Shown here: in pieces, positions 1 through 7,159 of the stretch
Layout: each line of letters starts with the position of its first letter
Numbering within the stretch: position 1 is the stretch's first letter
Source: Chthoniobacterales bacterium
Lineage (GTDB): Bacteria; Verrucomicrobiota; Verrucomicrobiia; Chthoniobacterales; DASVRZ01
NCBI GenBank assembly: GCA_039930045.1
Contig: JBDSQB010000010.1
Location: 204,175-268,174 of the forward strand
Reading direction: 5' to 3'
Length of the DNA stretch: 64,000 nt
The notes under the pieces: generated by a model
What the model saw: only the letters and a program-made list of their open reading frames with translations
Told to the model about the DNA's origin: nothing
Databases searched by the model: none
Made by a program: the position numbers and the translations under genes

Positions 1-47
1 TCCGCTACGTCGAGTTTTTTAGTGGGCTTTTGCATACCAGAAAACAT
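1..47 (-). CDS. Possible 5' end of a minus-strand gene leaving the window
   Basis: The reverse strand is open from an ATG at 47 (or a second ATG at 35) to the window edge and reads MFSGMQKPTKKLDVA. Fifteen codons are too few to identify a product. It would be divergent from the gene starting at 107. The lysine-rich start looks plausible but is not proof of a gene. Confidence 0.2.
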   Translation of the reverse strand, partial: MFSGMQKPTKKLDVA

Positions 48-106
48 GGCGTTAAACGCACGGACATCACGCTGCCGTGGAAACGGTGGAAACGGCAGGG
101 GTCCCT

Positions 107-604
107 ATGAGCACTCCCATCGACAAATCCGCCGATCTGTCTGGCCGCATTTTAGCCAGGCTGAAGGCGCGATTTTATGCAGGACATGAGAAGCTGTATT
201 TTCAGGAGCTGGCCATGCTTCAGCAGGCGATCTCGTTGCCCGCTGTCTATCTGGAGGAGCGCAGTCGCGCTTTGCCAGCCGAGAGGCTGGAGTCCATTTT
301 GCTGACGGTGATTCGCGGCATTGTGGAGAATGCCCGCCCGGAGGATATCCACAGTTTTGGACGTTACTTTTTGAAGGCCGTGCAGACGCACATGAACCAT
401 CACGGCGAGGAATATCTGGCTGCCGCGAAGTCGTATCAAAGCGTGCTGGAACATCAGCTCATGGGCTTGCGCAAGGTCGGTGAAAAGGCGTTGCCCTTCG
501 ACAAGACCTGCGAGTCGCTCGCCGCTGCTCACAAGGTGCTGACGCAAAAATCTGGCCGGAAAAAGGCGCAGAAAACGCAATGCCACCAGATCGATCTTCT
601 ATGA
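107..604 (+). CDS. Hypothetical protein, accessory region
   Basis: A 165-residue, mainly helical, soluble-looking protein with no signal peptide or membrane segment. I chose the ATG at 107 (MSTPIDKS) rather than the in-frame ATG at 77, because the extra ten residues are low-complexity and sit on a GGAAACGG duplication. The C-terminus is basic (SGRKKAQK). I do not recognise the family. It lies just upstream of a small sigma-like HTH gene and a phage-type adenine methylase, so it probably belongs to the same accessory or prophage-derived segment. An antisense frame over the same bases is judged a shadow. Confidence 0.6.
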   Translation: MSTPIDKSADLSGRILARLKARFYAGHEKLYFQELAMLQQAISLPAVYLEERSRALPAERLESILLTVIRGIVENARPEDIHSFGRYFLKAVQTHMNHHGEEYLAAAKSYQSVLEHQLMGLRKVGEKALPFDKTCESLAAAHKVLTQKSGRKKAQKTQCHQIDLL

Positions 605-637
605 ATCCGGTATGCGTCGAGTCGCAACATTCATGGG

Positions 638-829
638 TTGAAGAGTCGGGATCGAATCGATCTGGGCTTGGCCATTTCGCGCACGCGGCTGCAACGAAAT
701 CAGACGGTGTCGTTGGCCAGCCTCGCGGCCTATTGCGACTGCCATCCCTCGACCATTCTGCGCATCGAGCGCCGTGCCCTGGCGAAGGTCAGAAAAGCAA
801 TGGAAGCCGAGTGGCGTGCCATGCTTTGA
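638..829 (+). CDS. Small sigma-70 region 4-like HTH DNA-binding protein
   Basis: A 63-residue protein. Its second half (SLASLAAYCDCHPSTILRIE, then RRALAKVRKAM) matches the helix-turn-helix of sigma-70 region 4, where a recognition helix is followed by the typical ERRALAKVR tail. There is no region 2, so it is not a full sigma factor. The start is a TTG at 638; the frame is closed by a stop at 602, so only a few alternative starts exist. The stop at 827-829 is two bases from the ATG of the adenine methylase, which indicates translational coupling. Proteins of this size usually serve as regulators in phages and integrated elements; that role is inferred. Confidence 0.55.
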   Translation: MKSRDRIDLGLAISRTRLQRNQTVSLASLAAYCDCHPSTILRIERRALAKVRKAMEAEWRAML

Positions 830-831
830 GG

Positions 832-1599
832 ATGAAACGCATTTTACCCGTTCTCCGCTGGCCCGGTGGCAAAAGCCGCCACCTCAAAACGCTCCTGCCC
901 ATGATCCTGCCGCACGAGACCTATGTGGAGGTGTTTGCCGGTGGCCTCGCTGTTCTCCTGGCTAAAGAGAAGTCGAGCCGCGAGGTGATCAATGACACGA
1001 ATGAGGATCTGGTGTGTTTCTACCGCAACGCCCGTTTCCATCTGCCTGCGCTCCTGGATGAGCTGGATGGATTGAATGCCAGGGCGGAGTTTGATCGCGC
1101 TCGCGACTCGTTGCCTGCCACGGAGATCCAGCGTGCGGCCCGGTGGTTTCTCCTGAATGCGATGTCCTGGGGTGGCAAAGGGGAAAATTTCGGCCTCGGG
1201 AGCGCTGCTGTGTCGCGCCAGGGGAAGCTGGATCGGATCAAGGCTCTCAGCGCCCGTCTCGACCGGGTTGTCGTGGAAAAGCTCGACTATCGGAAATGCC
1301 TCAAGGCCTACGACCGGGTGAACACGTTTTTCTTTATCGATCCGCCGTATTTGAACTGCGATCCGGGCGCGTATGAAGGCTGGAACGTGGAGCAGATGCA
1401 GGAGCTGGCAGCGGCGATTCTGAAGCTGAAGGGCCAGTGGGTATTGACGGTCGATGACAGCCCGGAGAACCGGGAGATCTTCACGGAGCACGAGCTGCTG
1501 GGCACGGTGATCCGCAACCAGCTCAACAACTGCCGCAAGGGAGAGGTGAAGGAAATGCGCGAGCTGATCATTCGTCCGCTTCGGAGGCCGGAAGCATGA
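832..1599 (+). CDS. DNA adenine methylase, D12 class (Dam-like)
   Basis: A 255-residue N6-adenine DNA methyltransferase that transfers a methyl group from S-adenosylmethionine to adenine in duplex DNA. The N-terminus has the D12-class signature RWPGGKSRHL (residues 9-18). FAGG at 35-38 is the SAM-binding motif, and the catalytic DPPY motif is at residues 170-173. I chose the ATG at 832 because a longer in-frame opening from 580 has no family similarity before it. The gene is coupled to the HTH gene ending at 829. No partner restriction enzyme is adjacent, so it may be an orphan or phage-type methylase. The target sequence cannot be read from the protein. Confidence 0.85.
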   Translation: MKRILPVLRWPGGKSRHLKTLLPMILPHETYVEVFAGGLAVLLAKEKSSREVINDTNEDLVCFYRNARFHLPALLDELDGLNARAEFDRARDSLPATEIQRAARWFLLNAMSWGGKGENFGLGSAAVSRQGKLDRIKALSARLDRVVVEKLDYRKCLKAYDRVNTFFFIDPPYLNCDPGAYEGWNVEQMQELAAAILKLKGQWVLTVDDSPENREIFTEHELLGTVIRNQLNNCRKGEVKEMRELIIRPLRRPEA

Positions 1600-1771
1600 C
1601 GCCGTCTGCACCACGTTTGATGAGCAGCCGTCTCGCCGCGCCGATGACCATGACGCGCTCCTTGCCATCACCAGGCACGCTGGCTATGTGTGGACGCAGA
1701 TCGATGACCTGCCCTTTAATGTTTACCTTTTTAGACAGACCGATGCTCGCCAGCCACTCGGCTGCGGTCAT
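1568..1771 (-). CDS. Hypothetical small protein, convergent with the methylase
   Basis: A 67-residue minus-strand frame starting MTAAEWLASIG and ending PASEADE, overlapping the last 32 bases of the methylase gene tail to tail. Composition is protein-like, with balanced charge and no low complexity. I do not recognise a family. It could also be chance, since it is short and the overlap is unusual. Confidence 0.35.
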   Translation of the reverse strand: MTAAEWLASIGLSKKVNIKGQVIDLRPHIASVPGDGKERVMVIGAARRLLIKRGADGVMLPASEADE

Positions 1772-2173
1772 GCGGGCGTTCTGCCAACTCAGGTCATGTC
1801 AGTGCGGATCATCGCAGAAAAAAGGGTGTGCAGGCGCGATTCTGCATGGCTGCAAGCGGCTTGCAAGAACTCTGAGCCACAGCCGCGATTCGTTCTCATA
1901 CCTATTTCATTTGGCCGTTTCTGGCCTTTTTTGTCTCAAACCGGCGATTCGCGATTCTGTCCTTCGTAAGTCACTGATATTCGGCTTGTTCCGGGCTATT
2001 CCGGCCTGCTTCGGCGATTCTTAAATCCCTCTGCGGGGAACAGTCAGGAGAGTCTTTTCGCGTGAGTGATCATTAAAAACCTTTTTAAGCCTTGTTTTTG
2101 GGTTCAACGCGCCAATAGACTTCGCTCCCGTCCATCATTCACCCGCAACCACCACCTCAAAATCCACATCACT
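1772..2173. other. Intergenic region, no gene recognised
   Basis: About 400 bases without a convincing gene. It is AT-richer than its flanks and contains five copies of GCGATTC between 1836 and 2020, listed separately. It has several C/T-rich stretches and TTCCGG-type words near 1990-2005. The plus-strand frames through it have poor protein composition. Confidence 0.5.
1836..2020 (+). repeat. Five direct copies of GCGATTC (iteron-like)
   Basis: The heptamer GCGATTC occurs at 1836, 1885, 1944, 1951 and 2014, all in the same orientation. The two central copies are back to back. The other spacings (49, 59 and 63 bases) are not a fixed multiple of a helical turn. Five copies of one heptamer in 185 bases are far more than chance. 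They may be binding sites for a protein of the accessory element, such as a replication initiator, integrase or the small HTH protein; this is inference. Confidence 0.5.
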
Positions 2174-2890
2174 ATGAACGACCGAGAAACCGCCCGTTAC
2201 GACATGTTTGGCCGCGTGACCACCTTTGGCACCGACAACTCCGCCGACTTTGCCCCCGGCAGCAACGCCCTGGGCCATTTCGCCAACCTCACCCGCATCA
2301 TCGCCGAACTCGACCTCGCCAAAGCCGGGCAACTCGGCGGCGGAGTCACCGCCAAATCCGTCCTCATCGACGCCCTGCGGCTCGACGTGCAAAACATCCG
2401 CCGCACCGCCGTCGCCATGGATCAGGATGCACCCGGCCTCGCCGACCAATTTCCCGCCGTGGCCTCGCCCTCCCAGGCCGACCTCATCACCACCGCCGAC
2501 GCCTACCTCGCCCTGCTCGCGCCCGCGCCGAACGACACCCCCGCGCAACTCGCCGCCAAGACCGCCCTCGCCGCCCGCTTCATCGCCAACGAACTCCCCG
2601 CCGACTTCGTGCAAGACCTCGTGGACGACCGCAAAGCCATCGACGGAGCGAAAGACGACGTCGAGAGCGTGGACAACGACGGAGTGGAAAACACCAGCGC
2701 CGTGGGTCGCCTCATCAAAGCGGGCATGAAAGAGGTCAACTACCTCGACGCCATCATGCACAACAAATACAGCCGCAACGCCGACAAACTCCGCGCCTGG
2801 CTAAGCGCCAGTCACATCGAACGCACCGCACGGAAGAAAAAAGAAGACATCGGAAATCCCACGGGCGGCACCGGCACTCCCAATAGCTAA
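2174..2890 (+). CDS. Conserved hypothetical protein typical of Verrucomicrobiota
   Basis: A 238-residue soluble protein starting MNDRETARYDMFGRV. The end shows the pattern YSRNADKLRAWLSASHIER followed by a basic, Gly/Thr-rich tail. From memory this matches a family present in many verrucomicrobial genomes, often in several copies and without known function; I cannot confirm that here. It has no signal peptide and no membrane segment. I chose the ATG at 2174 rather than 2066 because the upstream residues are basic and compositionally unlike the rest. Its strong GC bias contrasts with the AT-richer genes that follow. Confidence 0.65.
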   Translation: MNDRETARYDMFGRVTTFGTDNSADFAPGSNALGHFANLTRIIAELDLAKAGQLGGGVTAKSVLIDALRLDVQNIRRTAVAMDQDAPGLADQFPAVASPSQADLITTADAYLALLAPAPNDTPAQLAAKTALAARFIANELPADFVQDLVDDRKAIDGAKDDVESVDNDGVENTSAVGRLIKAGMKEVNYLDAIMHNKYSRNADKLRAWLSASHIERTARKKKEDIGNPTGGTGTPNS

Positions 2891-2946
2891 GGGTTTCCCA
2901 CTGATCTACCCAAGCGGAAAGTAATCTCTCCCACTTACCCACCATT

Positions 2947-3339
2947 ATGCCGATTGATTTCAGTAACATCCCAATCGGTAGTAAGTGGGATCGGCCAACT
3001 CTGGCAAAATTGTGGGGATACAAAACTTTCAATGCCATCGCCCGAGGTGTAATTACACCGGCGAAGCAGAACGTCATCATTCTGTATGTAACCATCGTGA
3101 AGCAGGAAGGATCAGTGCAATATGCCGACCAGTTAGATGGAAAAAAACTATTTTGGGAAGGCGAGGACAAAAACGGCAGCGACGACAGAATCAAGAACGC
3201 GGCAGCAAACGGAGACAGAATTCACCTTTTTCACCGTGAGCGACATCACTCGCCATTCGAATATATGGGAACAATGAACTTGGTTTTCTGTGAGAACGTT
3301 ACAGGTAAGCCCAGTAAATTTGAGTTTCGTTTACACTGA
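2947..3339 (+). CDS. DUF3427-like domain protein, first gene of a defence-type operon
   Basis: A 130-residue single-domain protein. It reads WDRPTLAKLWGY (14-25), AIARGVITPAK (30-40), KLFWEGEDKNGSDDRI (67-82) and IHLFHRERHHSPFEYMG (92-108). This pattern resembles the domain found at the C-terminus of DUF3427 helicase-type restriction proteins and in stand-alone proteins of restriction islands. By analogy with SRA-like folds it might read modified or foreign DNA, but that is speculation. The stop is 27 bases before the next gene and the three genes 2947-4779 run in one direction, so they look like an operon. Base composition is clearly AT-richer than the housekeeping genes, consistent with horizontal transfer. 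Confidence 0.6.
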   Translation: MPIDFSNIPIGSKWDRPTLAKLWGYKTFNAIARGVITPAKQNVIILYVTIVKQEGSVQYADQLDGKKLFWEGEDKNGSDDRIKNAAANGDRIHLFHRERHHSPFEYMGTMNLVFCENVTGKPSKFEFRLH

Positions 3340-3366
3340 TAGGTTCGCATCTAGCACGCTGGCTCC

Positions 3367-3828
3367 ATGAATTCGCGAGATAAGAATCTCTTAATCATTT
3401 GGGAGCAGAAAAAAATTCCTATTGTTTACCGCCAAGGCGGTGCCAAACCATTGCTGATCCGCCTGCCTTTTGCCCGTGACAATCGTGCTTGGTTAAAAGA
3501 AAGACCTCGTCAAAAGGAGCCGCAATTTTTGGAGAACTACAAGTGCTGGGAAATACCGAAAAGTCGTTTCGAGGAAATCGTAGAAAAATCGATTCTCCGC
3601 TACAAACAAGTTTATGTCATTCAACCTTATAGAAAGCACGAGGTTTGTGCGCCAAGTTGTATGAATGCTTCTGGTTTCGAATGCGAATGCTCGTGTTTGG
3701 GAGCTAACCATGGTCGAGGCAATCAAGGTAACTGGTTTGAAATAGCCGAGACTTTATCCGTCAGGTGGAGTGAGCGAGAATACGCATGCAGGCTAATTAC
3801 CCAAAAAAGCGACAGTATGATTCAATAA
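3367..3828 (+). CDS. Cys-rich conserved hypothetical protein of the same operon
   Basis: A 153-residue protein with a compact metal-site-like cluster at residues 94-115: CAPSC, then ECECSC, then GANHG. That gives Cys94, Cys98, Cys106, Cys108, Cys110 and His115. The N-terminal part has a GGAKPLLIRLPFARDNRAWL stretch and a conserved-looking KCWEIPKSRF. I recall similar proteins in integrative elements of many phyla, without known function. It is not a standard zinc finger. It lies 27 bases after the DUF3427-like gene and 21 bases before the Shedu-like nuclease, so it probably works with them. Confidence 0.6.
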   Translation: MNSRDKNLLIIWEQKKIPIVYRQGGAKPLLIRLPFARDNRAWLKERPRQKEPQFLENYKCWEIPKSRFEEIVEKSILRYKQVYVIQPYRKHEVCAPSCMNASGFECECSCLGANHGRGNQGNWFEIAETLSVRWSEREYACRLITQKSDSMIQ

Positions 3829-3849
3829 CTCTACAACTGTGTCTCGAGT

Positions 3850-4779
3850 ATGCCTCGCCATGATTACAACTGGTTAGAGAGAATCAATCGTTATCAACCA
3901 ACTGACCCCGCTCTCCCGTGGTCATGGCTTTCAAAAACCGATATAGTTCAAAGAATCCTTTTCCAATGGAACTCACTGTTGCAAACACCAAACATTGCAG
4001 AGCGTAAACTTACTGAATTTCTAAAACGAAATGCCGGGCTCTTCTTTCATTTTGAAAATCAATATCCCTTTGCTCTAAGCGAAATACGTTTGGGATCGCA
4101 TTATGCGATTGATTTTGCGCTAGCTGATGATCGTTGGAGTGATGGCACGTTGTGGTCACTAATTGAAATTGAGTTACCTTCAACTCCACCTTTCAATAAA
4201 GATGGCTCAAAGAGCATGCGCCTGAGCCGTTCGCTAGATCAAATCGAACACTGGCGGAGTTGGCTAAAAAGATGTTGCCGAATGACCCAGGAACTTTTCC
4301 CATGCAGTAGATGGAATCCTGAGGCATACCTCAAATTTATTATTGTCATCGGGACTCGAGAAAATTCATCGAAGTGGATAGAGAGACGAAATGAGCTTTC
4401 CAAGGACTACGGTGTTGAAATCAGGAGCTTCGACTGGTTAACCGATTGTTTGAAACGCGGAACCAAATGGATAAATGATACAAGTCATTGGGAAGCTCAT
4501 GACCAGGGCCCATTTGCACCTATGGTTGCAAACGCTTTAGGAAATCCATTGTATGAGGCTTTTACACATGTTGAATGGAAAGAAACCATTCGGGAGTGCT
4601 GCAACTGTGATCGTATCATGGATCTGAATGCTGACGTGATTTTGAAGCATCGGCACAATAGTGAGGTCTTCAAAGAATTTTCAGAATTTTGCCAAGCTAG
4701 GACCGAGGAATATGCCATTTGGAAATACAAACTAATATCCAATTCACTCTCTGATTCGAAGGATCTCCGTTTTTTATAA
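3850..4779 (+). CDS. Shedu-like (DUF4263) nuclease
   Basis: A 309-residue protein. Residues 50-140 fit the Shedu/DUF4263 nuclease core: AERKLTEFLKRNAGLFF (50-66), HYAIDFAL with Asp88, LIEIELP with Glu106 and Glu108, then a Gly-Ser segment and a LDQIEHWRSWLK helix with Gln131. Shedu proteins are single-component anti-phage nucleases of the PD-(D/E)XK superfamily. In the usual D-ExK pattern a Lys would stand where Glu108 is, so either this subfamily uses ExE or the alignment is imperfect. The C-terminal half (150-309) is not recognised; it has a Cys pair at about 256-258 (RECCNCDRIMD). It is the last gene of a three-gene operon. A DUF4263-related nuclease is likely; the exact activity is inferred. 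Confidence 0.65.
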   Translation: MPRHDYNWLERINRYQPTDPALPWSWLSKTDIVQRILFQWNSLLQTPNIAERKLTEFLKRNAGLFFHFENQYPFALSEIRLGSHYAIDFALADDRWSDGTLWSLIEIELPSTPPFNKDGSKSMRLSRSLDQIEHWRSWLKRCCRMTQELFPCSRWNPEAYLKFIIVIGTRENSSKWIERRNELSKDYGVEIRSFDWLTDCLKRGTKWINDTSHWEAHDQGPFAPMVANALGNPLYEAFTHVEWKETIRECCNCDRIMDLNADVILKHRHNSEVFKEFSEFCQARTEEYAIWKYKLISNSLSDSKDLRFL

Positions 4780-4892
4780 TCGCTCTTAACATGTGCAACT
4801 AGCGGTACGCCAAATGAGCGAGCAGGAACACTTGGGACACATGGTTTCCGAGCCTACTGGAGAATCTGCGGATGACCAGACAGGGTGCGGTC

Positions 4893-6152
4893 TTATTCCA
4901 GGACCATGTGATAGTGCAGGTCGGCACGAGCTTTGCGATCTCCGCGGCAGCGTGGTCGGCTGCAATACCAACGCCGCCAACCTGGGCCGCTCTTCAAGGA
5001 CATCGTCGCGCTGCATCTGGGACATGTCGGTGTGAAGATGTTCACCTCTTCCTCAAATTGTTTAACCCACTGATTGACCCGAAAGAGGTTTTCGCCGGGT
5101 CGAGTGACCTCACCGATCAACCGCAGCAACTGAGTGCGGTTGATCATCTCGATATCTTTACCTTCGGCAAACTGGAGTCCGGGCTTGGTGTATTCGCCAC
5201 TCGTAATGAAAATGGCGCGGGTGCTGCGTTCTGCCATGTGGACTCCGAAGAGTTCGCGGATTTCTTCCACTTTCACGGGGTCCTTTCGATGTTTGCATTG
5301 CACTAACACTTTCTCGCTTCCGCGCGTGAGAGTGACATCGATTCCGCCATCCGGACCCAGGCCACCGCTGATGGCAACCTCCCATCCCTGACGCTGATAG
5401 ATGAGCCCAATGAGGAGTTCGAATTGTTCCCAAGTTAGGGAATCCAGCGTGAGTTTCTCGTTGAAGGAACTCGGCTCCGGAACATTCGCGGGTAACGGTG
5501 GCGGTAATGATGAGACTTTTTGCTGCCGGCCCCACTTTCCTTTTGTGAACGCCGCGACGAGAAGCGCTGCGATAGCTAGGAATATGGCGATTCCGTTGGG
5601 TCTGGAGCTACTGGGTTGATTCGAAGTGCGAACAGGTGTTGTCGCATAGGGAGTCGAGAGAGGTGTTTTCCTCTCTTCTGGAGCGGCGTGAGAGGGATAG
5701 CTAGTAACAGAACGAGCTAATGGGGCTGGTGTGGTTGAAGGAAGAGCGGAGTTAGGCTTGTATCTGCCACCGGAGAACCGAAGCACACGAGGAAACTTCG
5801 GATCGTAAACGGCCATCGCGTAGTCGGACCGCATCCAGTTCCTGACTTTCATGCCAGCGAAACCGATCTGCTTCCATGTTTCTCCTGTGCTTTGGATTTT
5901 CAGGAGTTGCTGGATGTCCGTTTCGGTGAGCGGATCGAGCTTGGCATAGGTAATGGAAGCAATTTTTTCGTTCGTAAATTGCACGTCGATGATCCACGAG
6001 TCCCTCCGGTATTGAGCCGAGTGCGTGGAATGATCTTCCGTGAGCGGCTGACCTGAAGTGGCGACTAGCTCGTTCATGGATTGTCCTAGCTGAATGGCTT
6101 GCGAGGCCGAAATACTCGCCAAGAGCGCGCAAGTTAGAAGGACGTGTTTCAA
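4893..6152 (-). CDS. Membrane-anchored Mrr-type endonuclease with C4 zinc finger
   Basis: A 419-residue protein with an unusual build. Residues 1-19 look like a signal peptide (MKHVLLTCALLASISASQA). A periplasmic-type domain follows to about 135, then a Pro/Ser/Thr-rich linker. One membrane segment lies at 187-203. The Mrr-like catalytic domain is at about 238-350, with GPDGGIDV (Asp272) and QCK (Gln285, Lys287) as the PD-(D/E)XK-type site. A topoisomerase-type C4 zinc finger closes the protein (Cys377, Cys380, Cys397, Cys402). The nuclease would face the cytoplasm. Mrr-family enzymes cut methylated or otherwise modified DNA. It is convergent with the Shedu-like gene and lies just downstream of the PLD-type gene on the same strand. 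Confidence 0.8.
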   Translation of the reverse strand: MKHVLLTCALLASISASQAIQLGQSMNELVATSGQPLTEDHSTHSAQYRRDSWIIDVQFTNEKIASITYAKLDPLTETDIQQLLKIQSTGETWKQIGFAGMKVRNWMRSDYAMAVYDPKFPRVLRFSGGRYKPNSALPSTTPAPLARSVTSYPSHAAPEERKTPLSTPYATTPVRTSNQPSSSRPNGIAIFLAIAALLVAAFTKGKWGRQQKVSSLPPPLPANVPEPSSFNEKLTLDSLTWEQFELLIGLIYQRQGWEVAISGGLGPDGGIDVTLTRGSEKVLVQCKHRKDPVKVEEIRELFGVHMAERSTRAIFITSGEYTKPGLQFAEGKDIEMINRTQLLRLIGEVTRPGENLFRVNQWVKQFEEEVNIFTPTCPRCSATMSLKSGPGWRRWYCSRPRCRGDRKARADLHYHMVLE

Positions 6153-6158
6153 AAGAAA

Positions 6159-6878
6159 CTAAGGTTGAAGCGTTTCCGGCCAGACAAAGTAGGGGCCGAA
6201 CTTCTGACTCATCTTAAATTCGCCGCCAGCTTGTTTGCCTTTTTCGGTGAGGTAGTCTTTGCCTTCGCGTTTCTCGAGGATGCCGCCATTGGTGAGTTTT
6301 TCGAGTAGTTCACCGGTTTTAAGCCCGAGCTTCGCAGCCAGTTTGGAGGTGCTGAGTTTGTTGTTTTTGTCGCCCGCATCTGCCGAGGGCGAGGCGCTGG
6401 AGGTGGAAGGTTCATCTTCCTGATCGCGGCTGACTTTTTCCAAGGTGATGCGGATCTCGTCGCTAATGCGGATGATGCGCTGGGCTTCGTCGTAAGCATC
6501 GCGGTAGAGTTCGCTGTCCTCGCTGCGCTTGATGAGAATGCCCATCTCGTTGTTATTGATCTGGCTGAATTCGTAAAGGTTGAGGCTGGTGACGATGCAA
6601 AGCTCTTCGTTGAGGTAGCACTTGGCGTGGAGGTTTTTGCAGAAGCTGGTGCGGACGAAGGAGAGTTCGCGCAGCCAGTTGATTTCCTCGGGCTGGAGTT
6701 CGTTTTTGCCATAAACGATGCGGATGTCGATCTTGAGGCGGTTTTTGTCTTCCAGCAGCTCCTTCATCCGGTCGTTGAGCTTGAGGAACGGGCTGATGAG
6801 GATGAGGCGGTCGCGGGCGTTCTTGACCAGTTCCTCCAGAAAGTAGTTCGTCGCGCTGGTGTTGAGGAATTTGGCCAT
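6159..6878 (-). CDS. Phospholipase D-like domain protein (putative nuclease)
   Basis: A 239-residue protein. The N-terminal half is a PLD-like domain (residues 9-140) with one HxK motif, LHAKCYL, giving His84 and Lys86, followed by the SLNLYEFSQINNNEMG segment typical of small PLD-type nucleases. Such single-motif proteins usually dimerise to build the active site. The C-terminal half has a Ser-rich linker and a winged-helix-like tail (TSKLAAKLGLKTGELLEKL). I chose the ATG at 6878; the longer frame to 7031 runs through the antisense of a Vsr remnant. It lies six bases before the Mrr-type gene on the same strand and so may be cotranscribed. Its start overlaps a duplicated segment also present at 7860-8089. 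Confidence 0.75.
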   Translation of the reverse strand: MAKFLNTSATNYFLEELVKNARDRLILISPFLKLNDRMKELLEDKNRLKIDIRIVYGKNELQPEEINWLRELSFVRTSFCKNLHAKCYLNEELCIVTSLNLYEFSQINNNEMGILIKRSEDSELYRDAYDEAQRIIRISDEIRITLEKVSRDQEDEPSTSSASPSADAGDKNNKLSTSKLAAKLGLKTGELLEKLTNGGILEKREGKDYLTEKGKQAGGEFKMSQKFGPYFVWPETLQP

Positions 6879-7080
6879 AAGCTCATTAAAGCAGACTGAG
6901 TGCCAAGACGAAGCATTCGCTTTGCCGAAGACGAATGCGGAGTTTTGGGAGAAGAAGCTGGGGAAGAATCGGGAGCGGGATTTGTTAGTCACGGCCACGT
7001 TGCAGGAGAAAGGCTGGCGAGTGTTGCGCATCTGGGAATGCGATCTAGCTAAAAAGAATTGGGAGACGGTGTTGGCCCGG
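6853..7080. repeat. Direct repeat, copy 1 (gene start plus Vsr remnant)
   Basis: This segment is clearly homologous to 7860-8089. Both begin GCGCTGGTG, contain the reverse complement of a gene start (TTTGGCCATA) and continue into a Vsr-like 3' part. Identity is high but not perfect, with many third-base changes and one single-base length difference near the junction, so the duplication is old. The two copies bracket a PEP-CTERM gene. Confidence 0.8.
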
Positions 7081-7113
7081 TTCAGGAGCGCTCTGGACGT
7101 TCTTGAGCTGTGA
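6895..7113 (+). pseudogene. Vsr-like endonuclease remnant, copy 1 (C-terminal part)
   Basis: The plus strand encodes LPKTNAEFWEKKLGKNRERD, then LQEKGWRVLRIWECDL, which match the C-terminal part of Vsr (very short patch repair) endonucleases: the LPKTN-EFW block and the GWRVLRIWEC block. A full Vsr protein has about 60-80 further residues with the catalytic Asp and a zinc site. Those are absent, because the bases upstream are the start of the minus-strand PLD-type gene. I see it as a truncated gene. A short functional DUF559/Vsr-like protein is possible but unlikely without the catalytic residues. Confidence 0.7.
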
Positions 7114-7159
7114 TTCGCCCCGCCAGAGCGGGAACGGAGTCGAGACGAGGTGGTTTGAC

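Noticed and set aside
844..1671. A 275-codon minus-strand frame over the methylase
   Set aside because: Shadow of the methylase gene, which has all D12-class motifs on plus.
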